A DNA stretch of 39,386 nt. It comes from Minisyncoccota bacterium. Lineage in GTDB: Bacteria > Patescibacteriota > Minisyncoccia > JAHIHE01 > JAGLIN01. Both the position numbers and the translations under genes were made by a program. Of the stretch, positions 7,309-15,024 are shown piece after piece. Within the stretch, counting starts at the first letter, position 1; every line of letters starts with the position of its first letter. The notes beneath the pieces are model-generated. The model was not told where the DNA came from and did not search any database. It saw only the letters and a program-made list of their open reading frames with translations. The DNA is taken from NCBI GenBank assembly GCA_023137595.1, contig JAGLOZ010000071.1, forward strand, positions 1 to 39,386, in the 5' to 3' direction.

Positions 7309-9216
7309 ATGCAAAAACGCTGGATTGTGAATAAAAAATATCCTGAAAAATTTGCGAAGGAATTTCCGGAACTTTCTTCAATTATTCTGCAACTTCTTTG
7401 GGACAGAGAAATTAAAGATCAAACTCTTGTTGATGAATTTTTTAATCCGGATTATGAGCAGGATATTCATGATCCGTTTTTAATGAAAGACATGGATAAG
7501 GCTGTCCAAAGAATTTCCAAAGCACTTGAAAATGACGAGAAGATAACAATTTATGGAGATTACGATGTTGACGGAGTTACTTCTTCCGTAGTCATGGTAA
7601 GTGCGCTTATAGAATTAAAATCGGTTATTAGTCAAATAAAAAAAGAAGAAGCGAAAAAATTTATAGATATATATATTCCTGACCGAGAGCTTGAAGGATA
7701 TGGACTTAACGAAAAAGCAATAAAGGAAATCAAAAAGAAAAAAACTGATTTGGTTGTGACTGTTGATTGTGGAATTTCCAGTTTTGAGAGCGTGGAGATC
7801 GTCAAAAGATTAGGGATGGACATTATCATAACTGATCATCATCATGTTCCGGATGAAGTTCCTGAAGCGTTAGCAGTCATAAATCCCAAGCAAGAAGACT
7901 GTTCATATCCCTTCAAAGAGCTGGCAGGAGTTGGCGTCGCGTTCAAGGTCGCGCAGGCGCTCATTGGAAATCTATCAGATAGAAATATAGACCTCCCTCA
8001 TCCCGACCCTCTCCCAAAGGGAGGGGGAGAAAAAGAGCCATTAAGTTTAAATTCTAGAAAGTTACAGCCTAAAAAGCTAAAAAGCTACAATTTAAGCATT
8101 GGTTTTGAAAAATGGCTTCTTGATCTTGTGGCCCTTGGAACAGTTGCGGATTGTGTTAATCTTATCGGAGAAAATAGAACATTGGTAAAATACGGACTTT
8201 TAGTGATCAATAAAACAAAACGAATAGGAATTAAAAAACTTATCAAAGCATCAGGAACAAAAATAAGGGAAAACGGCAATGTTAAAGAGGCGAAAATGAT
8301 TGACACGACTTCCATAAGTTTTATGCTTGCTCCAAGGCTTAATGCCGCGGGAAGAATGGATCACGCCAACACTTCTTACGAGCTGTTGAATTCTGAGGAT
8401 GAGCGCGAGGCGGAAGAACTTGCCGGCAAACTTGAAAAAAACAATCAAAACAGGCAGAGAATTACCGAAAAGGCCATGGTTGAAACGAGACAGAGGATCG
8501 GCAAATATAAAAAGTTGCCGAAAATTATTATTGAATCAGATCCCGACTGGAGAATCGGCATCGTAGGCCTTGTGGCGGGAAAATTAGCTGATGAATATTC
8601 CCGGCCATTTTTAGTTTTACAGGAAAAAGAAAACCAAAGTGCCGGATCAGGAAGGAGTATTCCGGAATTCAATTTGATCGAAGCGATCGAAAAATGCAAA
8701 GATATCCTGATAAGTTTCGGCGGGCATTCTCAGGCGGCGGGACTTAAAATCGAAAATAAGAATTTAAAGAAATTCAGGAAAAAAATTGAAGGAATTGCTA
8801 AGAAAGTTCTAAAGGAAGAAGACCTCATTCCTTCAATTGAAATTGATCGTAAAATAGATCATGAGCAAATAAATTGGCAACTCATTGACGAGATTGAAAA
8901 ATTCAAACCATTCGGACAAGGGAATAAAAAGCCGGTGTTTATGGCAAAAAAGTTTGAAGTGCATGAAGTACGAGCGGTTGGGAATGATAACGCGCATCTC
9001 AAACTTTGTTTTAAAACGATCTTAAAGGATAAAGACGTAAAATATTTTCCGGCAATCGCATTTAGGCTTGGCAAATTGGCGGAAGAAATGCCAAACGAAA
9101 AGCCGGGACTTCGCTGGGGAGATATTGTTGATGTTGTTTTTCAATTGGAAGTGAATGAGTGGAATGGGAATAGGGAGTTGCAGATGAATGTGCTGGATTT
9201 GAAGATGAGTGAATAG
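7309..9216 (+). CDS. recJ: single-stranded-DNA exonuclease RecJ with an in-frame repeat insertion
   Basis: RecJ degrades ssDNA 5'-3' in RecF recombination and mismatch repair using two metal ions. The 635-residue product carries all DHH motifs: YGDYDVDGVTS (83-93), VTVDCGISS (about 148-156), DHHHVPDE (about 176-183), and ALGTVADC (about 278-285). The DHHA1 region has AGSGRS and FGGHSQAAG, and an OB-fold C-terminus follows. Between the AGVGVAFK helix and LDLVALGTVADC there are about 55 extra residues. Part of them (228-244, LPHPDPLPKGGGEK) is the translation of a GC-rich palindromic repeat, the next part of a second AAGCTA-type repeat. Frame and motifs are intact, so the enzyme is probably active with a surface loop. 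It is a single gene with its own promoter. Confidence 0.95.
   Translation: MQKRWIVNKKYPEKFAKEFPELSSIILQLLWDREIKDQTLVDEFFNPDYEQDIHDPFLMKDMDKAVQRISKALENDEKITIYGDYDVDGVTSSVVMVSALIELKSVISQIKKEEAKKFIDIYIPDRELEGYGLNEKAIKEIKKKKTDLVVTVDCGISSFESVEIVKRLGMDIIITDHHHVPDEVPEALAVINPKQEDCSYPFKELAGVGVAFKVAQALIGNLSDRNIDLPHPDPLPKGGGEKEPLSLNSRKLQPKKLKSYNLSIGFEKWLLDLVALGTVADCVNLIGENRTLVKYGLLVINKTKRIGIKKLIKASGTKIRENGNVKEAKMIDTTSISFMLAPRLNAAGRMDHANTSYELLNSEDEREAEELAGKLEKNNQNRQRITEKAMVETRQRIGKYKKLPKIIIESDPDWRIGIVGLVAGKLADEYSRPFLVLQEKENQSAGSGRSIPEFNLIEAIEKCKDILISFGGHSQAAGLKIENKNLKKFRKKIEGIAKKVLKEEDLIPSIEIDRKIDHEQINWQLIDEIEKFKPFGQGNKKPVFMAKKFEVHEVRAVGNDNAHLKLCFKTILKDKDVKYFPAIAFRLGKLAEEMPNEKPGLRWGDIVDVVFQLEVNEWNGNRELQMNVLDLKMSE
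7991..8045. repeat. palindromic repeat inserted in frame inside recJ
   Basis: The core CCCTCTCCC AAA GGGAGGGGG (8007-8028) is a hairpin-forming GC-rich unit, translated as PDPLPKGGG. Similar CCCCTCTCGAGAGGGG units lie on both sides of the DUF559 gene 1.3 kb away, so the same repeat type has spread locally. It keeps the reading frame of recJ. Confidence 0.75.
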
Positions 9217-9228
9217 TGTTGCTTCAAC

Positions 9229-9333
9229 ACGCCCCGTCTGCTTCGCAGCCCACCTATCTCAAGAGAGGGACTATCGTAAAAGTAAAATTCCCCTCTCGAG
9301 AGGGGTAGTCCGCGTAGCGGGCGGGGTGTGTTA
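9229..9333. repeat. left flank repeat of the DUF559 endonuclease cassette
   Basis: Contains CACGCCCCGTCTGCTTCGCAG at the left, CCCCTCTCGAGAGGGG (about 9290-9305) as a perfect palindrome, and GCGGGCGGGGTGTGTTA at the right. The two outer parts are roughly complementary. The last 11 bp, GGGGTGTGTTA (9323-9333), are the exact complement of TAACACACCCC at 9708-9718. Confidence 0.75.
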
Positions 9334-9344
9334 AGAGTAAAAAT

Positions 9345-9710
9345 ATGCGTAAAATAATCCCATATAACCCAAAACTAAAACAAATAGCAAAAAATTTAAG
9401 GAACAACAGCACTTTGTCAGAAGTATTATTATGGCAACACCTGAAAGGCAAAAAAATGAAAGGGTATGATTTTCACAGACAAAAACCTATTGGAAATTAT
9501 ATCGTTGACTTTTTCTGTAATGATCTAATGCTGGCAATTGAAATTGATGGTATAAGCCATGATGATAAAATTAATAAAGACATAAAAAGACAAAAGCAAA
9601 TAGAAAGTTTTGGAATAAGCTTTTTGAGATTTAATGATATTGATGTAAAAAAGAATATTGAAGGAGTGATTGTGGCGATTGGGGAGTGGATTGATGAGTA
9701 TAATTCGTAA
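9345..9710 (+). CDS. DUF559 (Vsr/MutH-like) endonuclease in a repeat-bracketed cassette
   Basis: Small nuclease-fold protein, 121 residues, of the DUF559 family (restriction-endonuclease-like, related to Vsr). Family pattern is complete: LRNNSTLSEVLLWQHLKG (18-35) with E26, HRQKPIGNYIVDFFC (44-58) with D55, the core IEIDG (65-69) with E66 and D68, H72, and a final ISFLRFNDIDV (91-101). No activity has been firmly assigned to this family. The gene starts 11 bp after one inverted repeat and its TAA stop is part of the other, so the ORF fills the cassette exactly. No SD is seen. Neighbours recJ and the methyltransferase are unrelated. A mobile or repeat-linked nuclease is inferred from the flanks. 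Confidence 0.9.
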   Translation: MRKIIPYNPKLKQIAKNLRNNSTLSEVLLWQHLKGKKMKGYDFHRQKPIGNYIVDFFCNDLMLAIEIDGISHDDKINKDIKRQKQIESFGISFLRFNDIDVKKNIEGVIVAIGEWIDEYNS

Positions 9711-9800
9711 CACACCCCATCTGCTTCGCAGATTTACCCCTCTCAAGAGGGGAATAATTTATTGTAATTGCTTCGCAGATTTACCCCTCTTAAGAAGGGA
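9708..9800. repeat. right flank repeat of the DUF559 endonuclease cassette
   Basis: TAACACACCCC (9708-9718) includes the DUF559 stop codon. Then the unit CTTCGCAGATTTACCCCTCT appears twice in tandem (about 9724-9743 and 9770-9789), each followed by a CAAGAGGGG or TAAGAAGGG arm and AATAAT. Confidence 0.75.
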
Positions 9801-9877
9801 ATAATCTATTGTACTGCTTCGCTTTCTGTCTCTCTTCTTGAAAAACGAGGTAGATCGAGAAGAGAATATATTTTAGT

Positions 9878-9906
9878 TTGTTTATAGGATATAAAAGTGT
9901 TAAAAT
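9878..9906 (+). promoter_or_regulatory. possible promoter of the methyltransferase/membrane-protein pair
   Basis: TTGTTT (9878-9883), 17-bp spacer, TAAAAT (9901-9906). Both boxes deviate from consensus in two or fewer strong positions; spacing is ideal. Confidence 0.4.
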
Positions 9907-9958
9907 ATAAACATACAAAGCTTAAAAGCATAGGATTAAATTATAAATTATATAATTA

Positions 9959-10684
9959 GTGAAAAGTCTTGAAAAAGAAAAGCAATCTTCCAATGAGAAA
10001 GCAAATATCTTAGTAAATAATTTTGATGATCTTTTGAAGTCTGTCAAAAAGCAAGTTCCGATCTTTTATTTTTTACAAGAAAAATATGATTTCAAAGGAG
10101 AAATTTTGGAACTTGGCGCGGGGAGCTGCTGGTTTAGCGCTCTAGTTTCGAAATTGCCGGAAGTAGAAAAAGTATACGCGCTTGATCTATCAGAAGATCT
10201 GCTTGATAAGATCGGTAAAAAAGTTATCAAACAGTTGGAAGGAAATTGCAAGAAGATCAAATTCGTTGTTTCTGATTTTCATAAAATGTCTTTTAATAAT
10301 AATAAATTTGATATAATAATTTGCGATGCCTCGCTTCATCATACGCAAAATTTACCGGTTTTACTGAAAGAAACAAGCAGAGTTTTGAAAAATGACGGAT
10401 TTTTATTGGCAATTCGCGAGCCAATAAAAACCGTTCCTTATTTTTTGAAATTAAAAAAATTTGGAAAAACAGAAATAAAAAAAGGGTCAACGGAAAATAT
10501 TTATAGCAAAAGTGAGTGGAAAAAACATTTTTCTGAAGCTGGATTTGAACTGGGTTTTTCTGAAGAATTTAATAAAAACGATACGACAACAAGGCTAGCA
10601 AAAATTCCTTTATTTAAGGTTTTTAATGGCATTTTATTTTCAAGATATTATTTATTTGCTAAAAAAGTTAAATCAAAACTATGA
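9959..10684 (+). CDS. class I SAM-dependent methyltransferase
   Basis: Rossmann-fold methyltransferase, 241 residues. Motif I ELGAGSCWFS (51-60) binds SAM; ALDLSEDLLDKIG (about 79-91) carries the acidic end of beta-2; FDIIICDASLHH (about 118-129) is motif II of the type-11 group; the motif near REP (about 158-160) follows a typical VLKNDGFLLA strand. Substrate is unknown. The start is GTG 9959; no ATG precedes the SAM motif in frame. The stop overlaps the next ORF in ATGA, so the two are translationally coupled. Confidence 0.8.
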   Translation: MKSLEKEKQSSNEKANILVNNFDDLLKSVKKQVPIFYFLQEKYDFKGEILELGAGSCWFSALVSKLPEVEKVYALDLSEDLLDKIGKKVIKQLEGNCKKIKFVVSDFHKMSFNNNKFDIIICDASLHHTQNLPVLLKETSRVLKNDGFLLAIREPIKTVPYFLKLKKFGKTEIKKGSTENIYSKSEWKKHFSEAGFELGFSEEFNKNDTTTRLAKIPLFKVFNGILFSRYYLFAKKVKSKL

Positions 10685-11955
10685 CAAACGAAAAATTAAG
10701 TTCGTCAATACCGAAACTGATTATATCTGTAACTTTAATCGTGATGATTGGAGGACTTATGGGAACGGTTGGGTATTTAATAACAAAAAAAGATGATTTG
10801 AAAAATATTTCAACAGAAACTGAACAAACAAAAAATATTTCAATTTATGATATTGGCTTTGAAAAAATATTTCTAAAGGATTCAGAACTTAAAGATTTTT
10901 ATAAGCCTTATAGGGAAACAAATACTGCGTCAGGAATTGGAAAAGGACACCCGATTATTTTTGGCGATTTGACTCAAGATGGCATTGACGAAGCCGTTGT
11001 TCCTGTTTCTTCCGGAGGAACTGCCGGGGATACGGCTTATGCTGTTTTTAGTGTTCAAAACAATAAATTAACAAAACTTTTTTACAATTTAAATATCTAT
11101 CAAGTTATTTTGAAAATAGAAGATGGACAACTGATTGAGCAAACGCCATTTTTTTCTGAAAATGACGCGAATTGCTGTCCTTCATTTTATAGATATACAT
11201 ATTATAAATACAACAAAGAAAATAATAAGATGGAAATAGCAAAAGCGATACTAAAGAAGAATGATAATAATTTAGCAGCAAATGAAGATAAAAACGAAGT
11301 TGATATTTCCGATTGGCAGATATACAAAAATGAAGTCCTTGAACTTGAAATAAAACATCCTATAAATTTAAATAAGTATATTAATGAATTTACATTCTTT
11401 ATTACTTCAGAAGAAGATCTTAGAAAATATCAAAAAAAAGAAGAAGCGGATATGTGTCTTCATAATTGTGGATTGTTTAAAGAAAATGAAGATTTGTTTA
11501 ATAAGCAGTTTGAAATAATAAATAAATCTAGCCATTGTCCATATTTAGAAACATATAAAGAAGATATAAAAAACAACTTTGTTCTATTTAGTAAAGGAAT
11601 AAGAACTATTGAAAAAATTGATAGTATCGAAAATGAGAACTTAAATGTTTGCGGATTAAAGCTAATAACTTATGAAGGCTATGAAGCTGGTAATATAACG
11701 CTATATTCTTATATTACAATTTTTCAAAAAGATGACAAAATTATCAAAATTGATCTTCCTTTATTTCCTGTAGAAGTATTTAAAGAAGCTGATGAGATTT
11801 GGAAGGAAATCGGATATAATTTTGAAACAAAACGATGCGAAGGTTGTTATCAAAATGAACTAAACTTTGATATGAACTTTGATGTTAACGAAAAAAGAAT
11901 ACAAAAAATAATAAGACAATATGATGAAATTGTTTCTAGTTTTAAATTAAATTAG
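10681..11955 (+). CDS. membrane-anchored hypothetical protein coupled to the methyltransferase
   Basis: A 424-residue protein with one N-terminal membrane helix (about 13-33, IISVTLIVMIGGLMGTVGYL) and a large extracytoplasmic part. The first outside domain (about 55-185) has a PIIFGDLTQDGIDEAVVPV stretch, in which D-x-x-x-D-G-x-D-E resembles an FG-GAP/EF-hand-like metal loop. The second (about 210-420) has several Cys residues (CLHNC, CEGCY) that could form disulfides. No family recognised. Start ATG 10681 overlaps the preceding stop by 4 bp. Confidence 0.75.
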   Translation: MTNEKLSSSIPKLIISVTLIVMIGGLMGTVGYLITKKDDLKNISTETEQTKNISIYDIGFEKIFLKDSELKDFYKPYRETNTASGIGKGHPIIFGDLTQDGIDEAVVPVSSGGTAGDTAYAVFSVQNNKLTKLFYNLNIYQVILKIEDGQLIEQTPFFSENDANCCPSFYRYTYYKYNKENNKMEIAKAILKKNDNNLAANEDKNEVDISDWQIYKNEVLELEIKHPINLNKYINEFTFFITSEEDLRKYQKKEEADMCLHNCGLFKENEDLFNKQFEIINKSSHCPYLETYKEDIKNNFVLFSKGIRTIEKIDSIENENLNVCGLKLITYEGYEAGNITLYSYITIFQKDDKIIKIDLPLFPVEVFKEADEIWKEIGYNFETKRCEGCYQNELNFDMNFDVNEKRIQKIIRQYDEIVSSFKLN

Positions 11956-11989
11956 GTTTAACAACACAGACGCAAAGCGTATCATATAG

Positions 11990-12133
11990 TTCTACCCTGT
12001 CTTGACAGGGGTTCCCGCTGTCGCGAGATTTAGCCTCGCGACATGAAGTTTCGCGGAACATGACATAGGAAAACGCGATGAGACTTCTGTCGAAGGGCTA
12101 GGCCCCGTGGCGGCACGGAAAACTATTTTTTCA
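11990..12133. ncRNA. GC-rich structured block, candidate RNA upstream of comM
   Basis: In an AT-rich intergenic of 310 bp this stretch is markedly GC-rich and almost entirely pairable. Helices: CCCTGTC/GACAGGG (11995-12010), GTTCC-CGC enclosing TGTCGCGAG/CTCGCGACA and closed by GCGGAAC (about 12010-12060), GGGC/GCCC, and CCGTG/CACGG (about 12103-12118) followed by AAAACTATTTTTT. The last hairpin plus T run fits a plus-strand terminator; a weak promoter (TTTAAC-17-TATCAT) precedes. No match to a known riboswitch or RNA class could be made by eye, and strand is not certain. Confidence 0.45.
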
Positions 12134-12265
12134 GTAAACCGCTCTCAAGAGAGCGTAGAATAATGATATTCAAATTCCTATGCTTTTAAATTAAAATTAA
12201 AACATAAATAAATTTTTTTGACTTTCCGACTTTATAAACTTTATAATTTTTAACTTATTTATCCT

Positions 12266-13789
12266 ATGCTTTCAAAAATAAATTCTTGCGCAGTTATCGG
12301 ACTGGATTGTGAGGCGGTGGAAGTTGAGTTGGATATAAGCCCGGGACTTGGGAATATCACTGTTGTTGGTTTGCCGGATACTGCTGTTCAGGAGTCAAAG
12401 GAAAGAGTTCGCGCGGCGATCAAAAATTCCGGTTTCAAATATCCGACAACGCGTATTACGATCAATCTTGCCCCAGCGGATATCAAGAAAGCCGGTCCCG
12501 CTTATGATCTGCCGATTGCGATTGGAATGCTCAAAGCGTCAAAGCAATTGGACGCGAGTATTGATGACAGTCTTTTTGTGGGAGAACTTTCTCTTGATGG
12601 GAAATTAAGGCATACGAATGGAATTCTGCCGATTGCGATTTATGCTCAGGAAAAGAAATATAAAAGATTATATATTCCAAAAGTGAATGAATATGAAGCG
12701 AGCTTGGTTGAAGATGTTGAAATAATCCCGGTTGAAAGTTTGCTCCAACTTTTCCGACATCTTAGCGATATAGAGATCATTGAGCCTGCAAAAACTCATG
12801 GCTTGGATGATATCAAAGAAAGTGAAAATTTTTCAATTGACTTTGCCTATGTGAAGGGGCAGGAACATATCAAAAGAGCGCTTGAAATCGCGGCAAGCGG
12901 AGGACATAATGTTCTTTTGAGTGGTCCTCCCGGAACTGGAAAAACTCTTTTGGCGCGAGCCGTTCCGACCATACTTCCGAAGATGACAAAAGAGGAGGCG
13001 CTGGAGGTTACGAAAATATATAGCATTGCCGGACTTTTGCCTTCTGATGAGCCATTGATAAAAATCAGGCCGTTCAGAACTCCGCATCACAGTGCTACGG
13101 CCCCGTCTCTTGTTGGAGGGGGGCAATTCCCAAAACCCGGGGAAATAAGTTTGGCTCATCGGGGAGTTTTGTTTCTTGACGAACTTCCTGAATTTCCCCG
13201 CGGAATTTTGGAAAATCTTCGCCAGCCTCTTGAGGACGGGATCGTTACAATAGGCAGAGCGCAAGGCACGCTTACTTTTCCCGCCAAATTTTCACTTATT
13301 GCCAGTATGAATCCCTGCCCGTGCGGATACGCAAGCGATCCAGATCGCGATTGCAGCTGTTCGCCGGCGCAAATTATAAAATATCAGAAAAAGATCTCAG
13401 GTCCGCTTCTTGACAGAATTGATCTTCATATTGAAGTTCCGCGTATTAAATTTGAAAAGCTTGCGAATGATGATCTGGCAGAGCCTTCAAAGTCAATAAG
13501 AGCGCGCGTAGAAAAAGCGAGAAAAATCCAGCAAGAAAGGTTTGAAAATAAAAAAGTTCTGACCAACTCAGAAATGAGCTCTCAGGATGTGAAAGAGTTT
13601 TGCAGAACAAACGCGCAGACGATTGAGCTTCTTAAAACAGCCGTCAATCAATTCCAGTTAAGCGCGAGGTCGTTCTATAAAATTCTCAAGCTCGCCAGAA
13701 CGATCGCAGATTTGGAAGAAAAGAAAAACATTGAAAGCGTTCATGTTGCGGAAGCGTTGCAATATCGCCCGAGGAGCAATGTAATTTAG
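12266..13789 (+). CDS. comM: ComM/YifB family AAA+ ATPase (Mg-chelatase-like)
   Basis: ComM is a hexameric helicase that promotes branch migration during integration of transforming DNA. The 507-residue product has the usual order: N-terminal Lon-protease-like S5 domain (about 1-170, VVGLPDTAVQESKERVRAAI, INLAPADIKKAGPAYDLPIA), AAA+ core with Walker A GPPGTGKT (220-227), FRTPHHSATAPSLVGGG, Walker B GVLFLDELPEF, the family hallmark MNPCPCGY, and a C-terminal helical lid (SARSFYKILKLARTIADLE). Length is normal. ATG 12266 matches the family start (MLSKINSCAVIG). It stands alone with a repeat element downstream. Together with pilin-like proteins in the window it hints at DNA uptake. Confidence 0.95.
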   Translation: MLSKINSCAVIGLDCEAVEVELDISPGLGNITVVGLPDTAVQESKERVRAAIKNSGFKYPTTRITINLAPADIKKAGPAYDLPIAIGMLKASKQLDASIDDSLFVGELSLDGKLRHTNGILPIAIYAQEKKYKRLYIPKVNEYEASLVEDVEIIPVESLLQLFRHLSDIEIIEPAKTHGLDDIKESENFSIDFAYVKGQEHIKRALEIAASGGHNVLLSGPPGTGKTLLARAVPTILPKMTKEEALEVTKIYSIAGLLPSDEPLIKIRPFRTPHHSATAPSLVGGGQFPKPGEISLAHRGVLFLDELPEFPRGILENLRQPLEDGIVTIGRAQGTLTFPAKFSLIASMNPCPCGYASDPDRDCSCSPAQIIKYQKKISGPLLDRIDLHIEVPRIKFEKLANDDLAEPSKSIRARVEKARKIQQERFENKKVLTNSEMSSQDVKEFCRTNAQTIELLKTAVNQFQLSARSFYKILKLARTIADLEEKKNIESVHVAEALQYRPRSNVI

Positions 13790-13849
13790 AATCTTGGATT
13801 ATGAATTATGAATCAGGAATTTATCGTATAAATTTGAATACGATTTCCT

Positions 13850-14080
13850 CCCCTGATAAGAGCTTGCTCTGAGCGATAGCTGAATAGGGAAGGAAGGGAG
13901 TATCCCTCTTTGTAAAAGGGGGCAGGGGGATTTAGTGAAATATTGTAGAACTATAAACTAAAAACAAATTTAAAAGTTTCTTCTAGCTTTTATTTTATAA
14001 TTACAATTCTGTCCGCATTCAAAACCCCCTTTAATTTCCCCCCCCATTCGACTTTGCTCAGGGCAGGCTCTTATCAGGGG
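13850..14080. repeat. MITE-like element R3 with about 40-bp inverted ends
   Basis: Left end CCCCTGATAAGAGCTTGCTC (13850-13869) and right end (14061-14080) are complementary; the match extends, with mismatches, over about 40 bp through a TGAGCGATAGCTGAATAGGG module. Inside there is a second inner inverted pair of G-runs and C-runs (about 13915-13930 and 14025-14045). No ORF. The right end abuts the next gene's leader. Confidence 0.75.
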
Positions 14081-14122
14081 GACGATATAAAATATGCAAA
14101 ACCTAATTTAATAAAAAACAAT

Positions 14123-14332
14123 ATGGAAAATGAAGAACAAATTTTGGAAATTTTAAAACAAAATCAGGAAATTTTAAAACAGACCCACAGGTCTGCTGAA
14201 AAAACTAGAAAATATATTCTTTATAATATGATCTTTACTGTAGTGGTTTTCCTTTTGCCCGTAATCGGACTTGTAATCGCAATTCCCATCTTTATGAGAA
14301 CATATATGGAATCGCTCAATGGGTTGATATAA
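14123..14332 (+). CDS. 69-aa small membrane protein
   Basis: Starts at ATG 14123 (MENEEQILEILKQ); the longer frame upstream runs through the repeat R3 and is not credible. Residues 4-20 hold two copies of an EILKQ(N/T) motif, a short amphipathic or coiled-coil helix, and residues 36-58 (MIFTVVVFLLPVIGLVIAIPIF) form one membrane helix or a tight hairpin. Similar small N-terminal-coil/TM proteins are frequent in Patescibacteria; function unknown. A weak hairpin GGTGAA/TTCACC follows the stop. Confidence 0.6.
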   Translation: MENEEQILEILKQNQEILKQTHRSAEKTRKYILYNMIFTVVVFLLPVIGLVIAIPIFMRTYMESLNGLI

Positions 14333-14352
14333 AAAAGAAGGTGAAAAGATGT

Positions 14353-14601
14353 TCACCTATAAAATGAATTTAATATTTTTGTTTTTAACTTTTCAATTAT
14401 TCTAGGGTCTTCATATATAAAAATAAAATAAAGAACCCATAAACAATAGAGAATGCAAACGATTAAAGATTCTATAACATCAGGTAATCTATATTCGGAA
14501 AGAAAAAGTCCAAAAACCGTGAAGTGTGTAATAGAAACAAAAATAGTAAATTTGATTTCTGCTGTATGTTTATTCCAAAGATCTGATATGTTTTTCAACA
14601 T
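14353..14601 (-). CDS. 82-aa small membrane protein
   Basis: ATG 14601 is chosen because GGAGAG lies 7 nt upstream; a longer frame reaching 14664 has no such site. The product has two hydrophobic segments, about residues 17-34 (FTIFVSITHFTVFGLFL) and 43-61 (SLIVCILYCLWVLYFIFI), with a basic C-terminus (KLKTKILNSFYR). It converges on the 69-aa gene with 20 bp between stops. Function unknown. Confidence 0.55.
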   Translation of the reverse strand: MLKNISDLWNKHTAEIKFTIFVSITHFTVFGLFLSEYRLPDVIESLIVCILYCLWVLYFIFIYEDPRIIEKLKTKILNSFYR

Positions 14602-15024
14602 TTGTATCTCTCCTATAATTTTTCTTTTTTTATAACACACAAATTTAAACTTAGCAATAGTCAAAATTATATTCTTAACATATTTTGAATTCTAAGTATT
14701 TGTGATGAGAAATCCCTTCAATAATATTTTACTGTAATAATTTTTATGCGTTTAATCTAATTAAAAAGATTCCTCAGTCGCGGAGTTTATCTCTTAGGCT
14801 CATTTCGAGACAAAAAGATGTTTTTCTTCACTGACTAGAGATTCGGAATGATTGCGCGCTTTCTCGTCACAGTCTTCTGTGGAGAGACTGCGACGGGGTG
14901 AAAGTGTTTACATATTAAAATGTTTATATGTTTGTATGGTTTGTCCCTCTATACAAAATGAAATTTACATACTATAATAAAAAATATTATAGTTTAATCA
15001 GTATAAAAATAGTAAAATACCTAT
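14602..15024. other. gene-free stretch before ftsH with degenerate repeat
   Basis: No gene seen. An element-like part runs from about 14768 to 14905: AGATTCCTCAGTCGCGGAG near the left and AGAGATTCGGAATGA near 14845, then a CGTCACAGTCT / AGACTGCGACG hairpin (14872-14898). Just before ftsH there are ACTATAAT/ATTATAGT arms (14971-14993) and AT-rich sequence where a promoter such as TTTAAT-14-TAAAAT might lie, not certain. Confidence 0.4.

Noticed and set aside
11966-11990. GACGCAAAGC, as in the c-di-GMP-I riboswitch
   Set aside because: The rest of the riboswitch (receptor and second helix signatures) is missing.
12833-13264. 143-codon minus frame opposite comM
   Set aside because: Antisense shadow of the AAA+ core.
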